This document shows positions 36,096 through 48,402 of a DNA stretch of 64,000 bases, piece after piece. Position numbers and translations under genes: made by a program. Under the pieces are notes generated by a model, which had not been told where the DNA came from, ran no database searches, and was given only the letters and a program-made list of their open reading frames with translations. Origin of the DNA: Hydractinia symbiolongicarpus (lineage: Eukaryota > Cnidaria > Hydrozoa > Anthoathecata > Hydractiniidae); contig NC_079876.1 in NCBI RefSeq assembly GCF_029227915.1, positions 2,916,001 through 2,980,000 of the forward strand, given 5' to 3'. The first letter of the stretch is position 1; every line of letters starts with the position of its first letter.

Positions 36096-38530
36096 TTTAG
36101 TTGTGAAAAAAAATTTAAAAAATCGTTCGGGAATTGAGTTTACTCCCTGTGTACTTTCTTTGTATACATTCGACTATACGGACCAAGCCCCGGATTTACG
36201 GGAAAACGCGGGATTTCGTTTGCCGGCGATTAAACCTCTTTCATTAAGCGTCTCATCAAAAATGAAAATATTTTTGAAAACTACAAGTCTCATGCGTTTT
36301 AGTGGTGAAAAAATAATTTAAAAAATCGTTCGGGAAATGAGTTTACTCCCTGGGTACTTTCTTTGTATACTTTTGATTATACGGGCCGAGTCCGGGATAT
36401 ACGGGAAATCGCGGATTTTCGTTTGCCGGCGATTAAACTTCTTTTATTCAGCGTCCAATCAAATATGAAAATATTTTTGAAAACTACAAGTCTCATGCGT
36501 TTAGTGGTAAAAAAAAAAATATAAAAAATCGTTCGGGAAATGAGTTTACTCCCTGGGTACTTTCTTTGTATACTTTTGACTATACCGGTCGAGTCCGGGG
36601 TTTACGGGAAATGGCGGGTTTTGGTTTGCCGGCGATTAAACATCTTTTATTTAGCGTCTCATCAAAAATGAAAACATTTTTGAAAACTACAAGTCTCATG
36701 CGTTTTAGTGGTGAAAAGATAATTTTAAAAATCGCTTTGGAAATGAGTTTACTGACAGGGTACTTTCTTTGTATACATTCGACTATACGGGCCAAGCCCG
36801 GGATTTACGGGAAATCGCGGGTTTTCGTTTGCTGGCGATTAAACCACTTTCATTAAGCGTCTCATCAAAAATGAAAACGTTTCTGAAAACTACAAGTCTC
36901 ATGCGTTTTAGTGGTGAAAAAATAATTTAAAAAATCGTTCGGGAAATGAGTTTACTCACAGGGTACTTTCTTTGTATACATTCGACTATACGGGCCAAGC
37001 CCGGGATTTACGGGAAATGACGGGTTTTCGTTTTCCGGCGATTAAACCTCTTTCATTAAGCGTCTCATCAAAAATGAAAACATTTTTGAAAACTACAAGT
37101 CTCATGCGTTTTAGTGGTGAAAAAAAAATTTAAAAAATCGTTCGGGAATTGAGTTTACTCCCTGTGTACTTTCTTTGTATACATTCGACTATACGGGCCA
37201 AGCCCCGGATTTACGGGAAAACGCGGGATTTCGTTTGCCGGCGATTAAACCTCTTTCATTAAGGGTCTCATCAAAAATGAAAATATTTTTGAAAACTACA
37301 AGTCTCATGCGTTTTAGTGGTGAAAAAATAATTTAAAAAATCGTTCGGGAAATGAATTTACTCCCTGGGTACTTTCTTTGTATACTTTTGATTATACGGG
37401 CCGAGTCCGGGATTTACGGGAAATCGCGGATTTTCGTTTGCCGGCGATTAAACTTCTTTTATTCAGCGTCCAATCAAATATGAAAATATTTTTGAAAACT
37501 ACAAGTCTCATGCGTTTAGTGGTAAAAAAAAAAATATAAAAAATCGTTCGGGAAATGAGTTTACTCCCTGGGTACTTTCTTTGTATACTTTTGACTATAC
37601 CGGTCGAGTCCGGGGTTTACGGGAAATGGCGGTTTTGGTTTGCCGGCGATTAAACTTCTTTTATTTAGCGTCTCATCAAAAATGAAAACATTTTTGAAAA
37701 CTACAAGTCTCATGCGTTTTAGTGGTGAAAAGATAATTTAAAAAATCGCTTTGGAAATGAGTTTACTCACAGGGTACTTTCTTTGTATACATTCGACTAT
37801 ACGGGCCAAGCCCGGGATTTACGGGAAATCGCGGGTTTTCGTTTGCTGGCGATTAAACCACTTTCATTAAGCGTCTCATCAAAAATGAAAACATTTCTGA
37901 AAACTACAAGTCTCATGCGTTTTAGTGGTGAAAAAATAATTTAAAAAATTGTTCGGGAAATGAGTTTACTCACAGGGTACTTTCTTTGTATACATTCGAC
38001 TATACGGGCCAAGCCCGGGATTTACGGGAAATCGCGGGTTTTCGATTGCCGGCGATTAAACTTCTTTCATTAACCGTCTCATCAAAAATGAAAACATTTT
38101 TGAAAACTACAAGTCTCATGCGTTTTAGGGGTGAAAAAAAAAATTAAAAAATCGTTCGGGAAATGAGTTTACTCCCTGGGTACTTTCTTTGTATACTTTT
38201 GACTATACGGGCCGAGTCCGGGGTTTACGGGAAATGGCGGGTTTTCGTTTGCCAGCGATTAAACTTCTTTTATTCAGCGTCTCATCAAAGATGAAAACAT
38301 TTTTAAAAACTACAAGTCTCATGCGTTGTAGTGGTGAGAAAATAATTTAAAAAATCGTTCGGAAAATGAGTTTACTCCCTGGGTAATTTCTTTGTATACT
38401 TTTGACTATACGGGCCGAGTCCGGGGTTTACGGGAAATGGCGGGTTTTGGTTTACCGGCGATTAAACTGCTTTTATTCAGCGTCTCATCAAAAATGAAAA
38501 CATTTTTGAAAACTACAAGTCTTATGAATT
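36096..38530 (+). repeat. 2435-bp HOR (12-mer), clean copy 1
   Basis: It is repeated immediately downstream with shift 2435 (12 x 203 minus 1). TTTAGGGG is at 38124 and 40559, and the GGTCGAGTCCGGGG/GGGTTTTGG pair falls near 36590 and 39025. Boundaries were set where TTAGTTGTG is preceded by different sequence (ATGCG versus ATGAA). Confidence 0.87.
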
Positions 38531-40966
38531 TTAGTTGTGAAAAAAAAATTTAAAAAATCGTTCGGGAATTGAGTTTACTCCCTGTGTACTTTCTTTGTGT
38601 ACATTCGACTATACGGACCAAGCCCCGGATTTACGGGAAAACGCGGGATTTCGTTTGCCGGCGATTAAACCTCTTTCATTAAGCGTCTCATCAAAAATGA
38701 AAATATTTTTGAAAACTACAAGTCTCATGCGTTTTAGTGGTGAAAAAATAATTTAAAAAATCGTTCGGGAAATGAGTTTACTCCCTGGGTACTTTCTTTG
38801 TATACTTTTGATTATACGGGCCGAGTCCGGGATATACGGGAAATCGCGGATTTTCGTTTGCCGGCGATTAAACTTCTTTTATTCAGCGTCCAATCAAATA
38901 TGAAAATATTTTTGAAAACTACAAGTCTCATGCGTTTAGTGGTAAAAAAAAAAATATAAAAAATCGTTCGGGAAATGAGTTTACTCCCTGGGTACTTTCT
39001 TTGTATACTTTTGACTATACCGGTCGAGTCCGGGGTTTACGGGAAATGGCGGGTTTTGGTTTGCCGGCGATTAAACTTCTTTTATTTAGCGTCTCATCAA
39101 AAATGAAAACATTTTTGAAAACTACAAGTCTCATGCGTTTTAGTGGTGAAAAGATAATTTTAAAAATCGCTTTGGAAATGAGTTTACTCACAGGGTACTT
39201 TCTTTGTATACATTCTACTATACGGGCCAAGCCCGGGATTTACGGGAAATCGCGGGTTTTCGTTTGCTGGCGATTAAACCACTTTCATTAAGCGTCTCAT
39301 CAAAAATGAAAACATTTCTGAAAACTACAAGTCTCATGCGTTTTAGTGGTGAAAAAATAACTTAAAAAATCGTTCGGGAAATGAGTTTACTCACAGGGTA
39401 CTTTCTTTGTATACATTCGACTATACGGGCCAAGCCCGGGATTTACGGGAAATGACGGGTTTTCGTTTTCCGGCGATTAAACCTCTTTCATTAAGCGTCT
39501 CATCAAAAATGAAAACATTTTTGAAAACTACAAGTCTCATGCGTTTTAGTGGTGAAAAAAAAATTTAAAAAATCGTTCGGGAATTGAGTTTACTCCCTGT
39601 GTACTTTCTTTGTATACATTCGACTATACGGGCCAAGCCCCGGATTTACGGGAAAACGCGGGATTTCGTTTGCCGGCGATTAAACCTCTTTCATTAAGCG
39701 TCTCATCAAAAATGAAAATATTTTTGAAAACTACAAGTCTCATGCGTTTTAGTGGTGAAAAAATAATTTAAAAAATCGTTCGGGAAATGAATTTACTCCC
39801 TGGGTACTTTCTTTGTATACTTTTGATTATACGGGCCGAGTCCGGGATTTACGGGAAATCGCGGATTTTCGTTTGCCGGCGATTAAACTTCTTTTATTCA
39901 GCGTCCAATCAAATATGAAAATATTTTTGAAAACTACAAGTCTCATGCGTTTAGTGGTAAAAAAAAAATATAAAAAATCGTTCGGGAAATGAGTTTACTC
40001 CCTGGGTACTTTCTTTGTATACTTTTGACTATACCGGTCGAGTCCGGGGTTTACGGGAAATGGCGGGTTTTGGTTTGCCGGCGATTAAACTTCTTTTATT
40101 TAGCGTCTCATCAAAAATGAAAACATTTTTGAAAACTACAAGTCTCATGCGTTTTAGTGGTGAAAAGATAATTTAAAAAATCGCTTTGGAAATGAGTTTA
40201 CTCACAGGGTACTTTCTTTGTATACATTCGACTATACGGGCCAAGCCCGGGATTTACGGGAAATCGCGGGTTTTCGTTTGCTGGCGATTAAACCACTTTC
40301 ATTAAGCGTCTCATCAAAAATGAAAACATTTCTGAAAACTACAAGTCTCATGCGTTTTAGTGGTGAAAAAATAATTTAAAAAATTGTTCGGGAAATGAGT
40401 TTACTCACAGGGTACTTTCTTTGTATACATTCGACTATACGGGCCAAGCCCGGGATTTACGGGAAATCGCGGGTTTTCGATTGCCGGCGATTAAACTTCT
40501 TTCATTAACCGTCTCATCAAAAATGAAAACATTTTTGAAAACTACAAGTCTCATGCGTTTTAGGGGTGAAAAAAAAAATTAAAAAATCGTTCGGGAAATG
40601 AGTTTACTCCCTGGGTACTTTCTTTGTATACTTTTGACTATACGGGCCGAGTCCGGGGTTTACGGGAAATGGCGGGTTTTCGTTTGCCAGCGATTAAACT
40701 TCTTTTATTCAGCGTCTCATCAAAGATGAAAACATTTTTAAAAACTGCAAGTCTCATGCGTTGTAGTGGTGAGAAAATAATTTAAAAAATCGTTCGGAAA
40801 ATGAGTTTACTCCCTGGGTAATTTCTTTGTATACTTTTGACTATACGGGCCGAGTCCGGGGTTTACGGGAAATGGCGGGTTTTCGTTTACCGGCGATTAA
40901 ACTGCTTTTATTCAGCGTCTCATCAAAAATGAAAACATTTTTGAAAACTACAAGTCTTATGAATTT
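38531..40966 (+). repeat. 2435-bp HOR (12-mer), clean copy 2
   Basis: It tracks the preceding 2435 bp through to TATGAATTTTAG at 38523 and 40958. After that TTGTG becomes TGGTG and a different unit follows. Visible differences from copy 1 include CATTCTACTATACG at ~39213, AATAACTTAAAA at ~39356 and AACTGCAAGTC at ~40744. Confidence 0.87.
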
Positions 40967-41117
40967 TAGTGGTGAAAAAATAATTTAAAAAATCGTTCTG
41001 GAAACGAGTTTACTCACATGGTACTTTCTTTGTATACATTCGAATATACGGGCCAAGCCCGGGATTTACGGGAAATCGCGGGTTTTCGTTTTCCGGCGAT
41101 TAAACTTCTTTCATTAA

Positions 41118-41309
41118 GCGTCTCATCAAAAATGAAAACATTTTTGAAAACTACAAGTCTCATGGGTTTTAGTGGTGAAATAATAATTTAAAAAATCGTT
41201 CCGGAAATGAGTTTACATCCCGGGTACTTTCTTTACTATACGGGCCGAGTCCGGGATTTACGGGAAATCGCAGGTTTTCGTTTGCCGGCGATTAAACTTC
41301 TTTTATTCA
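41118..41309 (+). repeat. S monomer 10 (192 bp)
   Basis: It is preceded by TTTCATTAAGCG and carries TTTTTGAAAAC and ATCGTTCCGG, distinguishing it from the S copies at 0-13 kb. It belongs to the 1815-bp unit. Confidence 0.92.
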
Positions 41310-42932
41310 GCGTCTCATCAAAATTGAAAACATTTTTGAAAACTACAAGTCTCATGCGTTTTAGTGGTGAAAAGATAATTTAAAAAATCGCTTTGGAAAT
41401 GAGTTTACTCACAGGGTACTTTCTTTGTATACATTCGACTATACGGGCCAAGCCCGGGATTTACGGGAAATCGCGGGTTTTCGTTTGCTGGCGATTAAAC
41501 CACTTTCATTAAGCGTCTCATCAAAAATGAAAACATTTCTGAAAACTACAAGTCTCATGCGTTTTAGTGGTGAAAAAATAATTTAAAAAATTGTTCGGGA
41601 AATGAGTTTACTCACAGGGTACTTTCTTTGTATACATTCGACTATACGGGCCAAGCCCGGGATTTACGGGAAATCGCGGGTTTTCGATTGCCGGCGATTA
41701 AACTTCTTTCATTAACCGTCTCATCAAAAATGAAAACATTTTTGAAAACTACAAGTCTCATGCGTTTAGTGGTAAAAAAAAAATATAAAAAATCGTTCGG
41801 GAAATGAGTTTACTCCCTGGGTACTTTCTTTGTATACTTTTGACTATACCGGTCGAGTCCGGGGTTTACGGGAAATGGCGGGTTTTGGTTTGCCGGCGAT
41901 TAAACTTCTTTTATTTAGCGTCTCATCAAAAATGAAAACATTTTTGAAAACTACAAGTCTCATGCGTTTTAGTGGTGAAAAGATAATTTAAAAAATCGCT
42001 TTGGAAATGAGTTTACTCACAGGGTACTTTCTTTGTATACATTCGACTATACGGGCCAAGCCCGGGATTTACGGGAAATCGCGGGTTTTCGTTTGCTGGC
42101 GATTAAACCACTTTCATTAAGCGTCTCATCAAAAATGAAAACATTTCTGAAAACTACAAGTCTCATGCGTTTTAGTGGTGAAAAAATAATTTAAAAAATT
42201 GTTCGGGAAATGAGTTTACTCACAGGGTACTTTCTTTGTATACATTCGACTATACGGGCCAAGCCCGGGATTTACGGGAAATCGCGGGTTTTCGATTGCC
42301 GGCGATTAAACTTCTTTCATTAACCGTCTCATCAAAAATGAAAACATTTTTGAAAACTACAAGTCTCATGCGTTTTAGGGGTGAAAAAAAAAATTAAAAA
42401 ATCGTTCGGGAAATGAGTTTACTCCCTGGGTACTTTCTTTGTATACTTTTGACTATACGGGCCGAGTCCGGGGTTTACGGGAAATGGCGGGTTTTCGTTT
42501 GCCAGCGATTAAACTTCTTTTATTCAGCGTCTCATCAAAGATGAAAACATTTTTAAAAACTGCAAGTCTCATGCGTTGTAGTGGTGAGAAAATAATTTAA
42601 AAAATCGTTCGGAAAATGAGTTTACTCCCTGGGTAATTTCTTTGTATACTTTTGACTATACGGGCCGAGTCCGGGGTTTACGGGAAATGGCGGGTTTTCG
42701 TTTACCGGCGATTAAACTGCTTTTATTCAGCGTCTCATCAAAAATGAAAACATTTTTGAAAACTACAAGTCTTATGAATTTTAGTGGTGAAAAAATAATT
42801 TAAAAAATCGTTCTGGAAACGAGTTTACTCACATGGTACTTTCTTTGTATACATTCGAATATACGGGCCAAGCCCGGGATTTACGGGAAATCGCGGGTTT
42901 TCGTTTTCCGGCGATTAAACTTCTTTCATTAA

Positions 42933-43124
42933 GCGTCTCATCAAAAATGAAAACATTTTTGAAAACTACAAGTCTCATGGGTTTTAGTGGTGAAATAATA
43001 ATTTAAAAAATCGTTCCGGAAATGAGTTTACATCCCGGGTACTTTCTTTACTATACGGGCCGAGTCCGGGATTTACGGGAAATCGCAGGTTTTCGTTTGC
43101 CGGCGATTAAACTTCTTTTATTCA
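42933..43124 (+). repeat. S monomer 11 (192 bp)
   Basis: It is the partner of S monomer 10 at shift 1815 and of S monomer 12 at shift 1004, with the same ATCGTTCCGG marker. Confidence 0.92.
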
Positions 43125-43936
43125 GCGTCTCATCAAAATTGAAAACATTTTTGAAAACTACAAGTCTCATGCGTTTTAGTAGTGAAAAAATATTTTAAAA
43201 AATCGTTCGGGAAATGAGTTTACTCCCTGGGTACTTTCTTTGTATACTTTAGACTATACGGGCCGAGTCCGGGATTTACGGGAAGTCGCGGGTTTTCGTT
43301 TGCCGGCGTTTAAACTTCTTTTATTCATCGTCTCATCAAAAATGAAAACATTTTTAAAAACTACAAGTCTCATGGGCTTTAGTGGTGAAATAATAATTTA
43401 AAAAATCGTTCGGGAAATGAGTTTACACCCTGGGTACTTTCTTTGTATACTTTTGACTATACGGGCCGAGTCCGGGATTTACGGGAAATCGCGGGTTTTC
43501 GTTTGCCGGCGATTAAACTTCTTTTATTCAGCGTCTCATCAAAAATGAAAACATTTTTAAAAACTACAAGTCTCATGCGTTTTAGTGGTGAAAAAATAAT
43601 TTAAAAAATCGTTCGGGAAATGAGTTTACTCCCTGGGTACTTTCTTTGTATACTTTTGACTATGCGGGCCGAGTCCGGGGTTTACGGGAAATGGCGGGTT
43701 TTCGTTTACCGGCGATTAAACTGCTTTTATTCAGCGTCTCATCAAAAATGAAAACATTTTTGAAAACTACAAGTCTTATGAATTTTAGTGGTGAAAAAAT
43801 AATTTAAAAAATCGTTCTGGAAACGAGTTTACTCACATGGTACTTTCTTTGTATACATTCGAATATACGGGCCAAGCCCGGGATTTACGGGAAATCGCGG
43901 GTTTTCGTTTTCCGGCGATTAAACTTCTTTCATTAA

Positions 43937-44128
43937 GCGTCTCATCAAAAATGAAAACATTTTTGAAAACTACAAGTCTCATGGGTTTTAGTGGTGAAAT
44001 AATAATTTAAAAAATCGTTCCGGAAATGAGTTTACATCCCGGGTACTTTCTTTACTATACGGGCCGAGTCCGGGATTTACGGGAAATCGCAGGTTTTCGT
44101 TTGCCGGCGATTAAACTTCTTTTATTCA
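43937..44128 (+). repeat. S monomer 12 (192 bp)
   Basis: It lies in the second copy of the 1004-bp unit at 43.7-44.7 kb, followed by an AAAATTG monomer with TTAGTAGTG. Confidence 0.92.
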
Positions 44129-44804
44129 GCGTCTCATCAAAATTGAAAACATTTTTGAAAACTACAAGTCTCATGCGTTTTAGTAGTGAAAAAATATTTT
44201 AAAAAATCGTTCGGGAAATGAGTTTACTCCCTGGGTACTTTCTTTGTATACTTTAGACTATACGGGCCGAGTCCGGGATTTACGGGAAGTCGCGGGTTTT
44301 CGTTTGCCGGCGTTTAAACTTCTTTTATTCATCGTCTCATCAAAAATGAAAACATTTTTAAAAACTACAAGTCTCATGGGCTTTAGTGGTGAAATAATAA
44401 TTTAAAAAATCGTTCGGGAAATGAGTTTACACCCTGGGTACTTTCTTTGTATACTTTTGACTATACGGGCCGAGTCCGGGATTTACGGGAAATCGCGGGT
44501 TTTCGTTTGCCGGCGATTAAACTTCTTTTATTCAGCGTCTCATCAAAAATGAAAACATTTTTAAAAACTACAAGTCTCATGCGTTTTAGTGGTGAAAAAA
44601 TAATTTAAAAAATCGTTCGGGAAATGAGTTTACTCCCTGGGTACTTTCTTTGTATACTTTTGACTATGCGGGCCGAGTCCGGGGTTTACGGGAAATGGCG
44701 GGTTTTCGTTTGCCGGCGATTAAACTTCTTTTATTCAGCGTCTCATCAAAAATGGAAACATTTTTGAAAACTACAAGTCTCAAGCGTTTTAGTGGTGAAA
44801 AGAT

Positions 44805-45671
44805 AATTTAAAAAATCGTTTTGGAAATGAGTTTACTCACATGGTACTTTCTTTGTATACATTGGACTATACGGGCCAAGCCCGGGATTTACGGGAAATC
44901 GCGGGTTTTCGTTTGCCGGCGATTAAACCACTTTCATTAAGCCTCTCATCAAAAATGAAAACATTTCAGAAAACTACCAGTCTCATGCGTTTTAGTGGTG
45001 AAAAAATAATTTGAAAATTCGTTCGGGAAATGAGTTTACTCACTGGGTACTTTCCTTGTATACTTTTGACTATACGGGCCGAGTCCGGGATTTACTGGAA
45101 ATCGCAGGTTTTCGTTTGCCCGCGATTAAACTTCTTTTATTCAGCGTCTCATCAAAAATGAAAACATTTTTGAAAACTACAAGTCTCATGCGTTTTAGTG
45201 GTGAAAAAATAATTTAAAAAATCGTTTTGGAAATGAGTTTACTCACATGGTACTTTCTTTGTATACATTGGACTATACGGGCCAAGCCCGGGATTCACGG
45301 GAAATCGCGGGTTTTCGTTTGCCGGCGATTAAACCACTTTCATTAAGCCTCTCATCAAAAATGAAAACATTTCAGAAAACTACCAGTCTCATGCGTTTTA
45401 GTGGTGAAAAAATAATTTGAAAATTCGTTCGGGAAATGAGTTTACTCACTGGGTACTTTCCTTGTATACTTTTGACTATACGGGCCGAGTCCGGGATTTA
45501 CTGGAAATCGCAGGTTTTCGTTTGCCCGCGATTAAACTTCTTTTATTCAGCGTCTCATCAAAAATGAAAACATTTTTGAAAACTACAAGTCTCATGCGTT
45601 TTAGTGGTGAAAAAATAATTTAAAAAATCGTTTTGGAAATGAGTTTACTCACATGGTACTTTCTTTGTATA
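44805..45671 (+). repeat. 406-bp tandem duplication (dimer)
   Basis: ATTGGACTATACGGG is at 44861 and 45267, and TAATTTGAAAATTCG and AACTACCAGTC are also shared. Homology is about 44805-45265 with 45211-45671. A weaker third copy follows at 45617-46000, where ATTGGACTAT has become ATTCGACTAT. Confidence 0.87.
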
Positions 45672-45752
45672 CATTCGACTATACGGGCCAAGCCCGGGAT
45701 TTACGGGAAATCGCGGGTTTTCGTTTGCCGGCGATTAAACCACTTTCATTAA

Positions 45753-45959
45753 GCGTCTCATCAAAAATGAAAACATTTCAGAAAACTACAAGTCTCATGC
45801 GTTTTAGTGGTGCAAAAATAATTTAAAAATTCGTTCGGGAAATGAGTTTACTCACTGGGTACTTTCCTTGTATACTTTTGACTATACGGGCCGAGTCCGG
45901 GAATTACGGGAAATCGAGGGTTTTCGTTTGCCGGCGATCGATTAAACTTCTTTTATTCA
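45753..45959 (+). repeat. L monomer 6 (207 bp)
   Basis: It has CATTTCAGAAAAC at the start and AAATCGAGGG near phase 160, with the CGATCGAT insertion. Confidence 0.92.
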
Positions 45960-46162
45960 GCGTCTCATCAAAAATGAAAACATTTTTAAAAACTACAAGT
46001 CTCATGGGCTTTAGTGGTGAAATAATATTTTAAATAATCGTTTGGGAAATGAGTTTACTCCCTGGGTACTTTTTTTGTATACTTTTGACTATACGGGCCG
46101 AGTCCGGGATTTACGGGAAATCGCAGGTTTTCGTTTGCCGGCGATTAAACTTCTTTTATTTA

Positions 46163-46369
46163 GCGTCTCATCAAAAATGAAAATATTTTTGAAAACTACA
46201 AGTCTCATGCGTTTTAGTGGTGAAAAAATAATTTATAAAATCGTTCGGGAAATGAGTTTACTCCCTGGGTACTTTCTTTGTATACTTTTGACTATACGGG
46301 CCGAGTCCGGGATTTACGGGAAATCGCGGGTTTTCGTTTGCCGGCGATCGATTAAACTTCTTTTATTCA
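46163..46369 (+). repeat. L monomer 7 (207 bp)
   Basis: It has GAAAATATTTTTG and AATTTATAAAATCG with the CGATCGAT insertion. Start context is TTTATTTAGCG. Confidence 0.92.
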
Positions 46370-47181
46370 GCGTCTCATCAAAAATGAAAACATTTTTAAA
46401 AACTACAAGTCTCATGGGCTTTAGTGGTGAAATAATATTTTAAAAAATCGTTCGGGAAGTGAGTTTACACCCTGGGTACTTTCTTTGTATACTTTTGACT
46501 ATACGGGCCTAGTCCGGGATTTACTGGAAATCGCAGGTTTTCGTTTGCCCGCGATTAAACTTCTTTTATTCAGCGTCTCATCAAAAATAAAAACATTTTT
46601 GAAAACTACAAGTCTCATGCGTTTTAGTGGTGAAAAAATAATTTAAAAAATCGTTCGGGAAATGAGTTTACTCCCTGGGTACTTTATTTGTCTACATTTG
46701 ACTATGCGGGCCGAGTCCGGGGTTTACGGGAAATGGCGGGTTTTCGTTTGCCGGCGATTAAACTTCTTTTATTCAGCGTCTCATCAAAAATGAAAACATT
46801 TTTGAAAACTATAAGTCTCAAGCGTTTTAGTGGTGAAAAGATAATTTAAAAAATCGTTTTGGAAATGAGTTTACTCACATGGTAATTTCTTTGTATACAT
46901 TCGACTATATGGGCCAAGCCCGGGATTTACGGGAAATCGCGGGTTTTCGTTTGCCGGCGATTAAACCACTTTCATTAAGCGTCTCATCAAAAATGAAAAC
47001 ATTTCAGAAAACTACAAGTCTCATGCGTTTTAGTGGTGAAAAAATAATTTAAAAATTCGTTCGGGAAATAAGTTTACTCACTGGGTACTTTCTTTGTATA
47101 CTTTTGACTATACGGGCCGAGTCCGGGATTTACGGGAAATCGCAGGTTTTCGTTTGCCGGCGATTAAACTTCTTTTATTCA

Positions 47182-47388
47182 GCGTCTCATCAAAAATAAA
47201 AACATTTTTGAAAACTACAAGTCTCATGCGTTTTAGTGGTGAAAAAATAATTTATAAAATCGTTCGGGAAATGAGTTTACTCCCTGGGTACTTTCTTTGT
47301 ATACTTTTGACTATACGGGCCGAGTCCGGGATTTACGGGAAATCGCGGGTTTTCGTTTGCCGGCGATCGATTAAACTTCTTTTATTCA
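47182..47388 (+). repeat. L monomer 8 (207 bp)
   Basis: It has AAAAATAAAAACATT at the dyad (ATG to ATA) and the CGATCGAT insertion. It lies 1019 bp after L monomer 7. Confidence 0.92.
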
Positions 47389-47862
47389 GCGTCTCATCAA
47401 AAATGAAAACATTTTTAAAAACTACAAGTCTCATGGGCTTTAGTGGTGAAATAATATTTTAAATAATCGTTTGGGAAATGAGTTTACTCCCTGGGTACTT
47501 TCTTTGTATACATTTGACTATACGAGCCGAGTCCGGGATTTACGGGAAATCGCAGGTTTTCGTTTGCCGGCGATTAAACTTCTTTTTTTCAGCGTCTCAT
47601 CAAAAATGAAAACATTTTTGAAAACTACAAGTCTCATGCGTTTTAGTGGTGAAAAAATAATTTATAAAATCGTTTGGGAAATGAGTTTACTCCCTGGGTA
47701 CTTTCTTTGTATACTTTTGACTATACGGGCCGAGTCCGGGATTTACGGGAAGTCGCGGGTTTTCGTTTGCCGGCGATTAAACTTCTTTTATTCAGCGTCT
47801 CATCAAAAATGAAAATATTTTTAAATACTACAAGTCTCATGGGCTTTAGTGGTGAAATAATA

Positions 47863-48296
47863 ATTTAAAAAATCGTTCGGGAAATGAGTTTACACCCTGG
47901 GTACTTTCTTTGTATACTTTTGACTACACCGGCAGAGTCCGGGATTTACTGGAAATCGCAGGTTTTCGTTTGCCCGCGATTAAACTTCTTTTATTCAGCG
48001 TCTCATCAAAAATGAAAACATTTTTGAAAACTACAAGTCTCATGCGTTTTAGTGGTGAAAAAATAATTTAAAAAATCGTTCGGGAAATGAGTTTACACCC
48101 TGGGTACTTTCTTTGTATACTTTTGACTATACCGGCCGAGTCCGGGATTTACTGGAAATCGCAGGTTTTCGTTTGCCCGCGATTAAACTTCTTTTATTCA
48201 GCGTCTCATCAAAAATGAAAACATTTTTGAAAACTACAAGTCTCATGCGTTTTAGTGGTGAAAAAATAATTTAAAAAATCGTTCGGGAAATGAGTT
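47863..48296 (+). repeat. Single-monomer duplication, 203 bp
   Basis: Two successive monomers share GTTTACACCCTGGG, ATTTACTGGAAATCGCAGG and GTTTGCCCGCG. They differ at CTACACCGGCAGAG (47924-47937) versus CTATACCGGCCGAG. Confidence 0.85.
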
Positions 48297-48402
48297 TACT
48301 CCCTGGGTACTTTCTTTGTATACTTTTGACTATACGGGCCGAGTCCGGGATTTACGGGAAATCGCAGGTTTCGTTTCCCGGCAATTAAACTTCTTTTATT
48401 CA
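48201..48402 (+). repeat. Reference type A monomer
   Basis: Phases 1-160 of this copy match my hand-built consensus exactly, so it serves as a ruler for the array. Type A is marked by CTTTTGACTATACGGGCC followed by GAGTCCGGG, and by TTTATTCA before the next monomer. In this copy phases 165-172 carry a local variant (CAGGTTTCG, one T short), making it 202 bp. Type A is the commonest class in 0-18 kb and 43-62 kb. Confidence 0.9.
48209..48230. other. Perfect 9-bp dyad in the monomer (exemplar)
   Basis: TCAAAAATG and CATTTTTGA are perfect reverse complements separated by AAAA (phases 9-30). The dyad is intact in most monomers with TTTTTGAAAAC and has one mismatch in those with TTTTTAAAAAC. It could extrude as a hairpin or bind a dimeric protein; neither is shown by sequence alone. 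Confidence 0.75.

Larger units (their letters stand above)
39930..43170 (+). repeat. 1815-bp HOR (9-mer with one S), two copies
   Basis: Segment 39930-41355 recurs at 41745-43170. Three markers give shift 1815: TTTAGGGG (40559, 42374), TATGAATTTT (40958, 42773) and the S monomer start (41118, 42933). 1815 is 9 x 203 minus 12. Copies part where GGTGAAAAGATAATT meets AGTGAAAAAATATTTT. Confidence 0.88.
42664..44710 (+). repeat. 1004-bp HOR (5-mer with one S), two copies
   Basis: Segment 42664-43706 recurs at 43668-44710. TATGAATTTT is at 42773 and 43777, TTATTCATCG at 43321 and 44325, and the S monomers start at 42933 and 43937. The length and S content equal those of the 1004-bp unit at 0.6-2.6 kb, though the accompanying monomers differ. 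Confidence 0.9.
45672..47862 (+). repeat. L-rich satellite segment, 1019/1429-bp repeats
   Basis: Three 207-bp L monomers (45753, 46163, 47182) occur here. ATTTATAAAA recurs at 46231 and 47250 (shift 1019 = 5 x 203 + 4), and the monomer pair from 46042 recurs at 47471 (shift 1429 = 7 x 203 + 8, two L insertions). The right part matches 17.5-18.2 kb. Confidence 0.82.
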
